DNA of 64,000 nt from Dysidea avara (Eukaryota > Porifera > Demospongiae > Dictyoceratida > Dysideidae): the NCBI RefSeq assembly GCF_963678975.1, contig NC_089281.1, positions 22,435,375 to 22,499,374 of the forward strand, given 5' to 3'. The notes under the pieces were generated by a model. It did not search any database, was not told the origin of the DNA, and was given only the letters and a program-made list of their open reading frames with translations. Of the stretch, positions 45,801 through 56,000 are shown in pieces. The translations under genes and the position numbers were made by a program. Within the stretch, counting starts at the first letter, position 1. The number at the start of each line of letters is the position of its first letter.

Positions 45801-48800
45801 GGAAGTGCTATCCAGTCAAAATATTGGCTGGCAAATCAGAATCGAAGAGTTGCATAATCGCTTAAAAACAGTGAAAAGCCATTCGAAAATGGCTAGGAAT
45901 AAAGTAAAACTCACAAAAGGGCGATTTTCTAGACGTGATCGCTTGTTAGTAGAGGATAGTGTTTCATTACTGGTGAAACATCGAGTCACCACTCTTAGGT
46001 TTTATAAGGTGAGATCGGAAGACACAACTTGACAACAAACCTCTTGAACAACCTAGGCAAATACTTCTAATATAATAGTCTTTTCATCAACTTCCAATAC
46101 ATTTATGCGATTATGCAACTCCTCAATTCTGATGGCCAGCCAATATTTTGGCTGGATAGCACTTCCGGGCCCAAGAAATTTGAGCATTGTCACCAGACGG
46201 TGTTTACGCATTAGCGCGAGCCCGGCTGGACACAAGACTAGCCATATACTTGCATGAGTAAACCCACAATCGAAATTAAAGACATGACAAGAATTTTGAA
46301 ATGCGGAGAACTGACTTAGTAAGCTGCTGTAGTTAACAGTGTTCATTTAACCTTCTCCAAGTAGCCCAGTGAACAGACTTTTGAACAATGTGTAGTTTTA
46401 GGCTATAAAAGTTACCCCACCTAACATCACCATGAGTGCCCATATTATGTAAACAGGCATTCCCCAAAAGTTATTTGCGGGTTTAAAGGTTAAGTGACCA
46501 GGTACTACAAAATGGCCAGAAATTTTTTCCTAGTATTAGACAGGTTTCACTTTCGCTAAACACACTTTTTGTCCTGTGTGTTTAAGGGTTAAGTGCATGA
46601 GAGCTGATATTAGCAAGAGTCCATGATATTAGTTGTACATTAAATGTTATATCAAACAGTACGGGTGCTGTTTAGTAGGGTTCCCCCTAAAATGATGGGC
46701 ACTGCCCAAAGTGATGCCTCTAAATACCATCATAGAAATATGTGACCATCTCAGCAAAAACCGGACTTGTTTGCACAAGCATGCATATTAAGAAAAATGA
46801 AATTTAAAATATTACACATGCTACAAAGAAAAATATGTTAGTTTTTATTGGGCCAGTACTTGAAGAAGGAAGACTCAAATCAATTAAAACTATATACCGT
46901 ATAGCTGGTAATTTTCGAAAGGTTTTTATTTTTGGATATTTCAAAGAGGCCCTTCTCTTCGAAAATAAATTCCCACAAGTGAAAGCAACGATCCAACTTT
47001 CCGGCGATTCGCTTGTGTATTCCTTGAGTTTTAGCTCAGTATTACTGATGATAATGGGTAAATTGTATCATTACTGTGCCAATAACCAGAAAACAGGTGA
47101 TCCAGAATGGGAATTGATGCCGTCTGCTCTAGAATCTATGGTAGCTAGATAGCAGTAGCTACGATCGAGCGCGATCGAGCCAGTGAATTTACTCCACTCG
47201 AGACTCCCTCAGTCTTCTCTCCAGTGCACATGCACAGGGATGAGGATTATTCCATCAGCAAGTCAGTTTTTGGCAAACATTCACGCATCTTCATATTTTG
47301 TGACACAAATTTCCGTTTATTTGAAATCCATCCGGACTTCGAAATATGCACTCTTCAAAATTAAAATCCTTCGAAATTCAGATTTTGCTTCTTGTGTGAA
47401 ATTATCTGTTTCATCTGCTCATGGAGAGTTTTTGTTTCGTTTCTGTAGCTCCAACGGTATGTGTGTCACATGCATTTGTTTACAATGCGGTAAACATAAA
47501 CAAGTCATTTCTTCTACCAAACCGCCTTCATATCCATATGCGCAAGTGACTACAGGGCTAACACTATATCTTGGCTGATGTGCTAATGCATGGTGAACAT
47601 TCTAAGCCAAATTGCAACATTGTAGACTAATCCAAACGCAAGCTATGGCTACGAATGTAACGCCTGTAGTTTATTTTCAGTATGGTCGCTGTATAAATCG
47701 ATTATCTTGCTCTTCCTACTGTCTAGCACTATAAGTCCAAAACTAGTCGTCACAGAGGCTGAAACTTTGGTGATCCATTCCTTGGACACTACGGATAATG
47801 CTGAGAAAAAAAATTCCAAAATTGTGCGAACAAGTCGGGTTTTTGCTGAGGCAGTCACATATCATATGCAATGAAAATCACCTTTACAGAGTAGTGTTAA
47901 CATCGATTACAGCAAGTGGCCAGATAACAACAAGAACACGCAAGTGGCCAGATATGGGATTTAAAAAAAAAAAAATCCAAAACCCAAATTTTGGTCTGGT
48001 GCATGGATGATTGTAGCTAGTCTATGTGGGAAATCCCAATACTGGCTTGTTACCACCATCTGTTCAATGTCAGAGTAGAGACATTCCCACATAGACTAGC
48101 TACCACCACATTCATCCTATGCGATCATTTTATAAGTGCAGCTACACGTATCTACTCCCTCTCTTAAGTGCTTCAAGTAGTTGTGGTGTCTAACTGTGCT
48201 CCTCTAAGGAAAGTGTCGATATGGGAAATTAATACCTCAGTATGGTTTCCTTGCATGAAGATGACCATGTCAAAGGAATGGCAAGGTGAAGAAGGTAGAC
48301 ACTTGTCAGAACCAGAAAAGGAACATGCCACTTGTGAATTTGTTATTGTGGCATGAGATGGTTTCATTTGGTATCTAACATTACAGTATTTCTTGTTTCA
48401 CTACTTTTTATCACTGGAACCCCACTTCTTTATTGTACTAGTGTATAAAATAACAAGTAGAAGGAAAAATTAGGAATTTTAAGCTGGATTAGGGATCAAA
48501 GAACAAAAAAGCAGGGAAACAAGGGAACAGCTAAAAAGTTGTGAAACAAGGGAGGTTGCCTATACCTGCAGAGATATACTAGTGGACATCTATACCTGGA
48601 TGTCCACTAGTATATCTGCAGGTATAGGCAACCTCCCTTGTTTTACAACTTTTTAGCTGTTCCCTTGTTTCCCTGCTTTTTTGTTCTTTGATCCCTAATC
48701 CAGCTTAAAATTCCTAATTTTTCCTTCTACTTGTTTGTTTCCTTTTTTAATAACACAATTATGACTACTGAATCCACGTGTACCACTTTAAAAGAAAGAA

Positions 48801-49695
48801 TGGTGCCAGGCATTCCATAAAATAATTTTTCGTCTAAACGCACACCCCAATAATCAATTACGCACTGAAAAGTGAGGTGGAAGCCGTATCGCGCTATCGC
48901 AAATCAACACCTTGCATTGTCAGCAAAAATAACTGGAACACAAAGGAGGACAGAGCTTAGTCCATGATACGTGCATTGTACGCATTGCAGTTGGTGAAAA
49001 GGCACATCTCGGGACAAAGTGATGTTGAACAGTGAAAAAATCAAGCCCGTAGCCTTATCCATTGTCGAGTTATGCTTGGCTGAAGGCATCAGTTGGTTAG
49101 TTAGTCAGAATAAAATTCTGTTGACTAGAAAAAAAATTTAAATTCCATAGAAACTTGTTGGAAGGGTTTGGGGTGGGTCACTCTGAAGGCATGGCTATGC
49201 CTAACCAATACTGCCAAGCTGTTATGAAGGAAATTTGAGGCTGGTTTTAGGGGGATATTTTTGGGCAAGAAAGCCAAAAACTGCATGATCCCTAATATAC
49301 AGTACTACCGTACTGTATGATGGTGTGTAATATACAGTTACAATTGCTAATGTTTATATAGCAGTAATGAAGCATCCATTTTATATGGAGTGTATTTTGT
49401 TGTAGGGTTAAAGATTTAGAGAACCGTGAAAAGGCTCGCAAATCACCAAGAGCCATAAAGAAGAAAAGAAAGTATTTTCCCAAAAAGGTACATTAACTCA
49501 TATTTAATTGTTGAGATATTGTGGAATTTCCCAATTATTTTTATTTGTAAATCACAGGGTTGAGTGTTCTATTAGAGTTGTAAATTTAAATTGTGTAATG
49601 ACTTGTCCATGTAGACATCATCAAAGAAGAAAGGAGTAATTCGTAACAAGGTTGTTATCAAGAAGGGAAGGAAGCTCCAGCAGAAGACTAAATAA
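36843..49695 (+). CDS. STT3B: STT3B-type oligosaccharyltransferase catalytic subunit, 17 exons, 846 aa
   Basis: Transfers the lipid-linked glycan to Asn of N-x-S/T sites in the ER lumen. Exons: 36843-37141, 37787-37895, 37943-38141, 38466-38554, 38648-38713, 38954-39053, 39714-39812, 40093-40288, 40397-40551, 41064-41326, 41383-41600, 42473-42644, 42843-43016, 44720-44833, 45132-45256, 49406-49487, 49615-49695; phases close throughout. Family signatures: IHEFDPW at about residue 95 (metal-binding loop), [10 protein letters not shown] near 397, [10 protein letters not shown] near 620 and the acceptor-binding DINKFLWM near 692. The long N-terminal cytosolic segment, the Lys-rich linker after the last membrane helices (about 500-560) and the Lys-rich C-terminus point to STT3B rather than STT3A. 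NNTWNNS is the conserved internal glycosylation site. Multiple membrane helices fill residues 60-490. Introns 13 and 15 (1.7 and 4.1 kb) are packed with transposons. Confidence 0.97.
43254..44164 (+). mobile_element. Foldback composite element, copy 3 (most complete)
   Basis: Starts TATAGTAGGGACCACAAAGG. A unique segment of about 650 bp leads to a terminal hairpin at 43914-44164 bounded by ACAAGTACAC and GTGTACTTGT. The inner loop of the hairpin is shorter than in copy 1. STT3B intron 13. A reverse-strand 125-aa frame lies in the unique segment (43428-43805); I do not recognise it. Confidence 0.75.
44166..44336. repeat. 18-bp tandem repeat, about nine units
   Basis: The unit TTCTAACTATTACGCTAG is almost perfectly repeated. 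As 18 is 3n, one frame reads an open hexapeptide repeat (ASSNYY). It sits directly against the end of the foldback hairpin, in STT3B intron 13. Not a gene. Confidence 0.92.
45413..46492. mobile_element. TAACCTTTAAACCCGCA-ended element carrying a nested hAT
   Basis: The left end TAACCTTTAAACCCGCA is a perfect inverse of the right end TGCGGGTTTAAAGGTTA. The body (for example AACAGTAAGGCCAAAACTAG, CCACAATCGAAATTAAA) matches 55679-56212, except that a 515-bp element plus 8-bp duplication interrupts it at 45726-46240. STT3B intron 15. Confidence 0.85.
45726..46240. mobile_element. hAT-like element nested in another transposon
   Basis: Inverted ends of about 150 bp (left CTAGTCTCGTGCCCAGC, right GCTGGACACAAGACTA; also CCAGTCAAAATATTGGCTGG on the left). 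The flanks GCCTTATA (45718-45725) and GCCATATA (46241-46248) form an 8-bp duplication with one change. The middle holds an unrecognised 79-codon frame (45793-46032). Confidence 0.85.
48013..48102. repeat. 90-bp hairpin
   Basis: GTAGCTAGTCTATGTGGGAA and TTCCCACATAGACTAGCTAC are perfect 20-bp inverted ends around 50 bp. Similar to the termini at 31837 (TAGCTATGTGGGAA). Probably a very short MITE. STT3B intron 15. Confidence 0.75.
48452..49300 (-). mobile_element. Foldback composite element, copy 4, with near-perfect palindrome
   Basis: 48452-48735 is a 284-bp palindrome. Arms of about 137 bp begin AACAAGTAGAAGG and end CCTTCTACTTGTT, with only about 10 bp between them (CTATACCTGG). It is followed by a segment related to copies 1-3 (CCTAACCAATACTGCCAAGC, CTTGTTGGAAGGGTTTGGGG) ending GATCCCTAATATA. 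STT3B intron 15. Confidence 0.78.
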
Positions 49696-49699
49696 TAAA
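49694..49699 (+). terminator. AATAAA hexamer overlapping the STT3B stop
   Basis: The stop TAA (49693-49695) overlaps AATAAA, as in the CREBZF gene. Use of the signal would give a 3' UTR of a few tens of nt at most. Confidence 0.45.
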
Positions 49700-52600
49700 A
49701 TGTTAGATTATTATTTAGCGTTTAGTAGCATTACTGTATGTAATCAATTTAAATACATGCAATATAGTTTCAATTTTTTTTTCTACTTGAAGTACTGAGA
49801 GTTGCAGTTTTGCAGGCTGACACCACCAAATGGTAGGAGCTTACAAAAAAAAATTGTTTTTTCAGTAACTAAGCTTACCCCTGTGTCTTGGTTTCCTTGT
49901 CTCCTTTGTGCTGTTGTCAAGTTTTTACTGTTATAGACCACCTGGCCATGTGTAGACTTCATGACCTCTTGTATCTCTAATTGATACCAGAACAGGTACA
50001 TGAATGTGAACACGTAGTTGTGACGCTCTTCCTTATACCAATACAGTAAAACCTCGACCATGGTCACTTGTCAGTGTCAACCTCCAGATTCATTTGCATT
50101 AAATAACCCTTATAGAAAGGTTTCCTTTCCAAATGAAGAAGGGTTTCTCATAACTGATGAGCATACACAAGTACTCAGTCACATACAACCACTAAATGTG
50201 TGGGCATGGCAAGGCCAAAGTGTTGAAGTACAAATGTAAATAAGCAGACATGAATGTACATAAATTATAAAGAAAGTCAGTCTGTGGGAGCAGAGCCACT
50301 CTTGAACCATAAATATTCTTTGGCCATGGGAAGTTGTGAAATGTCATCCAGAGTCTGGGGGTGAGACTAAATCTGTAATTGTATGGTCATTTAGCAGGTT
50401 GGCATGTACATGTGTTCAGAATTTCATAAATATACTCTTGGTCTAAAACACCTCAGGTTTTCGTAGATGGGGTCATGGGGAAATAGAAATGTTCCAATAG
50501 CTACTCTGAGTGCTCTGCTCCCCGGGGACAAAACTTCATTATTTTGATCACGTGCCCCATAATATTAATTAAGATGGCTGGTTAGAAACGGATTTTGTAA
50601 CCTTGCCAACCACGTTTGGAGGAAAGTTGACAGGACGAGTGACTGCGTGTAAAACGAGCGCGTATAAATAAACCTGCACGGAAGACAGTTTGAGGTATTA
50701 TAGCATGTTTAAGTACGTTGTATGTATAACATGCACACTATGTCCTAAACGCGATGAGGCTTTTACTACGCTTGTCGGCGCCACTTTCAATATTTTCATC
50801 ATAGATATACAAACTAGTAGTAGCTTGTATACTCGCCTGTATATTCATTGGCTCACATCATTACTGTACTAACCAGGTTGGTGCTCCTCTCTCTTGTTTA
50901 TAAAACTGAAGGGCGTGCCTTTGCCCGGGTCAATATCAATGCAAAGCACTTACAGTGAGGGTAGGGCGTACATTTGAACACAGAGTGCTTTGTGTGGGTA
51001 CAACCATAGATTTGTTATCTAAGGTCTACATACAATGATGAAAGGTAGGGGCAGCTGGCAAGGGGAGGGGCACACCAGGCAAAGCTGGGTTTGGGAAAAG
51101 GTACTCTCTATTGCATGCACACTCATTTACAGTGATACTGATATATTCATTGCATCTGAGTGGTATCAGAGGTGCAGCAACAAAGTTTTAAGTGGGAGCT
51201 ATGAAGGGTGGTAACTAGTTGCAGCATTGAAAGCATGCTGTCTTGGCACCACCCTCCCCCCCTCCCTCCCACACACACACACGCACACACACACACACAA
51301 ATCTTTTGAAAAAATCAGCCTTTGAAATTGAATTTGGTGACAATTATTTTTGATTCAAATATCTTGAACAAAATGCACATGACTGAGTATCTTGATTTAA
51401 ATGAGTGGAGTACTGGCCCCTTGTTACTATATAGGGATACTCTATAGTTGTATATATAAAAGATCTTGTGACTGAAACAAATCAAACAATTGTTCTACTA
51501 GAGCATCACCCCAGGATTTTGATGTTCGACACTGGATGCCACAGATCGTAGCCCACAATGTGAAGAAACATTTCACATTGATTTGGGTATTAATATATGT
51601 CAAATAAGTTATAAATCCACAGGGTTTGCTTGTTCTTGCTAGGTAAACAGTATCACAAGCGTGTAGGTTAGGAGTGTCCACAAGCCTACAATTCCGCTTT
51701 GTAGAAAATTCTATTATATAATAAGGCACTTGTGTTATCTGACAGACTTATTTAATACATTAATGGAACTTTTTTGTAACAAGACTTACCTTGAGGTTGG
51801 ATTCAAAACGATTTCTGTAGTATCACATAACACATTTCCAGTCCCGGGGTGCCCTTGTGGGTCTGGGTGGTATATAAGGGGTCTTAATACAAATTTTCAA
51901 AGTATGTAATTTGCATGGAGTGATGAATTTCAGAATTTTTGCGGTTTTATTTTCGTGGATCACTCATTTTTCACTCAGGCTGTCTGTTATTTAGCATAGG
52001 GCTAGTCTTGATGATTTTCAAGGATGAAAATTTGCAGACAGCTGAGCAACCATGAAATCTACATCCCAAAAATTTGTGTGTATACAGTAAATCTAGTACC
52101 ATATGGTAAAAAACTTTGGCGGTAAGAAAACTTTGGTGAATAGCATTTCAATTGCCAAAGTTTTTTTCCACCAATTTTTTTAGCAGTCGCATGAGCAGAT
52201 ATAGCGAGACCATGTTGCAACATTGAAATTGGTTCAAACCACTTCCAAGTGATAAGAAAGAAGGCACCACAGTTCATTGCCCTGTGCAGCCTTGTGAGGG
52301 ATTCAACCAAATTAATGCTTTGGTATATGCGCGATAGCCTGCACTGCTTTCACTGTATTAACAACTAAACATCGTACTCAACATTCATAACCATCAAATG
52401 ACACTTACACATGGTACATTTATACATAGATAGCACACTTATATGCCCCTTAGCAATCTATCCTATATTTTTGATCAGATGACACGTTAATTAAGAGGAA
52501 TTAATGGTGGGACCCCATTCACCAAAGTTTTTTACTAAAAAAACAAGAAAGAAGAATAATTATTGATTTTGAAAAATAATTTTTTAAAAAGAGATCTACA

Positions 52601-53033
52601 TACTATTCATTGTTTAGACATTGGGTTGGCAGCACCTGTTTGAAATGCTTACCCAGGGAGATTGAAACTCAAGGGGCATTACTTGATTCACAAGCTACAT
52701 CAAGACTAAAGGCCTAGAGTGCTTAATGTGTGTTGATATTCTTGTACTACTATGTACGGGCTGGAAATTTTAGGAGACAAAATTTAAAATATATTTAAGA
52801 AATGATTGGCTGGATAATTAAAGCATTGAGCCAGCTGTGTTCAACTTGATAATCATGGAATTTTGTAAAATTTTCCTTTTAAAAATTGTTAGTCCTTTAC
52901 TGAACATAGTTAGGCACTTGTATTGTATTGTGATAGTTATTTATATTTATATTTATTCTATGTACAGCGTAAACAGCTTCTTTTGTGATCACATTAAGTT
53001 TTCCACTGGAGGTAATTTTGCAAGCAAAGCAGG
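49700..53033. other. Intergenic region between STT3B and DNAI1
   Basis: No gene that I recognise. It has a TATAAATA box at about 50664 followed by a 55-codon frame from 50705 that resembles nothing. A (CA)-rich tract lies at 51271-51299. An unrecognised 95-codon minus-strand frame is at 51442-51729. A MITE remnant near 52095-52185 carries paired GGTAAAAAACTTTGG and CCAAAGTTTTTTTCCACC. Confidence 0.5.
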
Positions 53034-56000
53034 ATGATCAAAGGAAAATCCGGGAAAGGGAAACCAACCCTTAAGGTCAGTAGAGTATGTTTATTGATTT
53101 AAATATTTGTGTATTTCTGTGTCAGTGTATTGGTGGTCATGGGCCGAATTACCTTTGAAACACAAACCTAGTAAATGACCTGGCAGTATTGGTTAAGCCC
53201 AAACATGCCTTCTAAAGCTTGAAACACTTTTTAAACACAATTTTCTGACTGGCCACTGGCTGATAGGCTGACTACTGGCTGATACACTTCAATGGTTAAT
53301 GCTATGAGCTTGAATGATTGGGCTTGATATGTGCCTTTTGGAGAAAGTATGGTATAATGAAAACTGACCTTGTTTCCCATTTATGTACCTTCAAAGGTGT
53401 TGATTCACAGCTAGTACCTCAATGGCTTCATGTGTTGGCTGTCATGTGATCCTAAAAAAACTCTGAATTCTTATACCACACCTCCGTATGCAGTTGAAAT
53501 GGACACTGTTCTCCATATGCAGCAATAGTGTAAATTTCATACTCCACTTCCGGCAGTGAGTAGCTCCTCTAGCCCCCCTTATTCCTATGAGAGGATTTGT
53601 CACCCAAAGTGGTATATAGGGGAATGTGCACACACAAGTGTAATTGTGTGTTGTATTGTTTTGTTTGACTATTGTTTATTAACAGGCAGCTTCTGTGATG
53701 AAAAGATCTTCTCAGGCTCTTTTGAGTAAAAGTATTGCTGAATCTAAGGGAAAACTACATGCTTTTTCGAGAGGACCAAGAAGAAAGGTTTGAATAATTC
53801 TTTAAACTATAGGCTATCTGTATGTTCATATATGTCAATGTGTGCATGAATCAAGGTTGGGTAATATGTTAATTGTATTATGCAAACAATTACTGCATAA
53901 TTAGGTTAGGTGGGGCAATTATTGCATCATTTGCTTGTGAAATCACCACTCAATGTGATATGTAGATTTGAACGCTCTAATACAATATGAGGTTTTTTTT
54001 TGTCAAAAGTTGTGTGTGTGTATGCATATGTACATATCGTATGTTGTATGTAGGATGATGACATGGGTATTGATGAAGAGTATGATGATGCTTGGGTTCA
54101 AGTAAGTTGTCTTTAATGTCACCTATTATGTGTTAATGTATAATGTTAAGCAGAACTAAACTAATGAACCGTGATCCTGTGTAAACCAAAAACTAGAAAC
54201 TCACTTGTTTGAAAATAAAGTTTTTTTGGCTTTCAAAGTTATGCTGACTGTGCAGTGCTTGTTTCTACGTAGTAAACGACTGAAACACAACAGTGTGGAA
54301 ACAGTACATAGCACGAGTGCTATATTGATGACAGTGTCTATATTACATTAGTGTACATGATGCTTTGATAATGTACTAATAAGCTAACGCTTACATGACT
54401 ATATGAGTTCCAGCCGTTCCATTAATATAGTGGGCTTTTTCAAGAGGGAATTTTTTCACAGTTTTTGTGGATTGGCATTCTTCACAAAAATTTCCATGTT
54501 GAAACTTGCAGTTTGATGGGTATTAAAATGTCCTGAGGAAGCAAAAATTTGAAATTTTGGGTATCAGTAATCCACAAAGAATCCCCCCTTGAAAAAATCT
54601 CGTTATACATGTACAGTAGTCTAAGGGTGATAGCGGCTTTAACTGCAATTTTCATGATGTACCATATAAGCAGAAATTTTGACGAGCAGAGCATTTGACA
54701 TTTGTTTGATTATTTGCATTTGGCGAGAGTTGCAAAGTGGAGTCACTATTGATAGCAAATTGTGTAGCAACTCTTCTGAAAATGTATAGACGATTACTTC
54801 GTTGCCTACATTCTGGCCCATGTATATACCAGATAGAGTCAGTTCACGTGAAACCATAGGGAAACAAAGTAAACGAAGTGACTGGGTGCATTCCCTGTAC
54901 AAGATCTCTGTTGTGTGTATTGTCGTCTTCCCAGTGAAAGAGCAGGACCTTAATTAATTAACGTGTGAAATCACAAAATATTGTAGAATTATTTGATTAA
55001 CCGCAGGGTGGCTTACAGCTGGGGTTCATGATCAGTGCATTGATAGCAAGATTTTACTACAGACTTGTGCCTCCCATACAGGTATTTATTAGCAAATTTG
55101 TGTCAGATTTGACGAAGCTCCACTTGGACATATTTACACAGCACCTTGCTTCTTGCTTGTTCTCATATGCCTGTTCAATTGGTTAAAATAAAAGAAACGC
55201 TAATAATAAAGTATGGCAAGGTTTTAATTTGGTGATTTGTGAGTGTGCCAATTTTAATTCCATTCCAAAATTTCTGCTTATACGATACATTAGTACATCA
55301 GCTAAATATCATGTAATGTACTATATTGTGTTTCTTGACAGCCGAAAGTAGTGATGAAGCCAGAAGATCAACTTCAGTTAACTGAGCAGGTATGTAAATT
55401 GTTCATGGGACATGTGAATAGGGTAACAAATGAGGGTTAATTGTAGTACTGTATGGAGGGAACTTTGAATAACCTATCAAGTTGAGCATGTCCCGCAACA
55501 ATGATTAGCTATGTGACCACATTTCTGTTGATGAGAGGATGGCATTTTGTCCCAGTAACAAAAAAACTGTCGTAACTACAGCAATGTTTAGCAGTAGTGC
55601 CTTGTTAGTTCATCATTTCCAAATTTCTTTATGGCTTACAATGTCAGACTGTCATTTACATTTTCTTAGTTAACTGTTTAACTCTTAAACTCACATAGTC
55701 CAGAGAACTGGATTTAAACATAATAAATATGTGTAGCTTTCACAAAGTTATAGTGTCCATCCTATGGCTACACAATTTATGTCATTCTACTTGTGGTATA
55801 AATAATAGCTACGTAATTAGGGCTAACGCTAATTATAAACAGTGAGGCCAAAACTGGCCTTGTAAATAACATCTTTATAAAATGATACATAACTTGATGG
55901 TGGTTGTTCCTAATACCTTGCAACAAGTTCCATTCGCTTTGCCATTAAATTTTCTATCAGGCCATGTTTAACTCATGTGAGTAAACCCACAATCGAAATT

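Noticed and set aside
47183-47578. 131-codon open frame in STT3B intron 15
   Set aside because: Composition and lack of any recognisable domain, plus position among transposon fragments, suggest chance or decayed transposon sequence.
50664-50872. Small gene behind a TATAAATA box
   Set aside because: The 55-codon frame resembles nothing, and TATAAATA is frequent by chance in AT-rich DNA. Kept only as a note in the intergenic entry.
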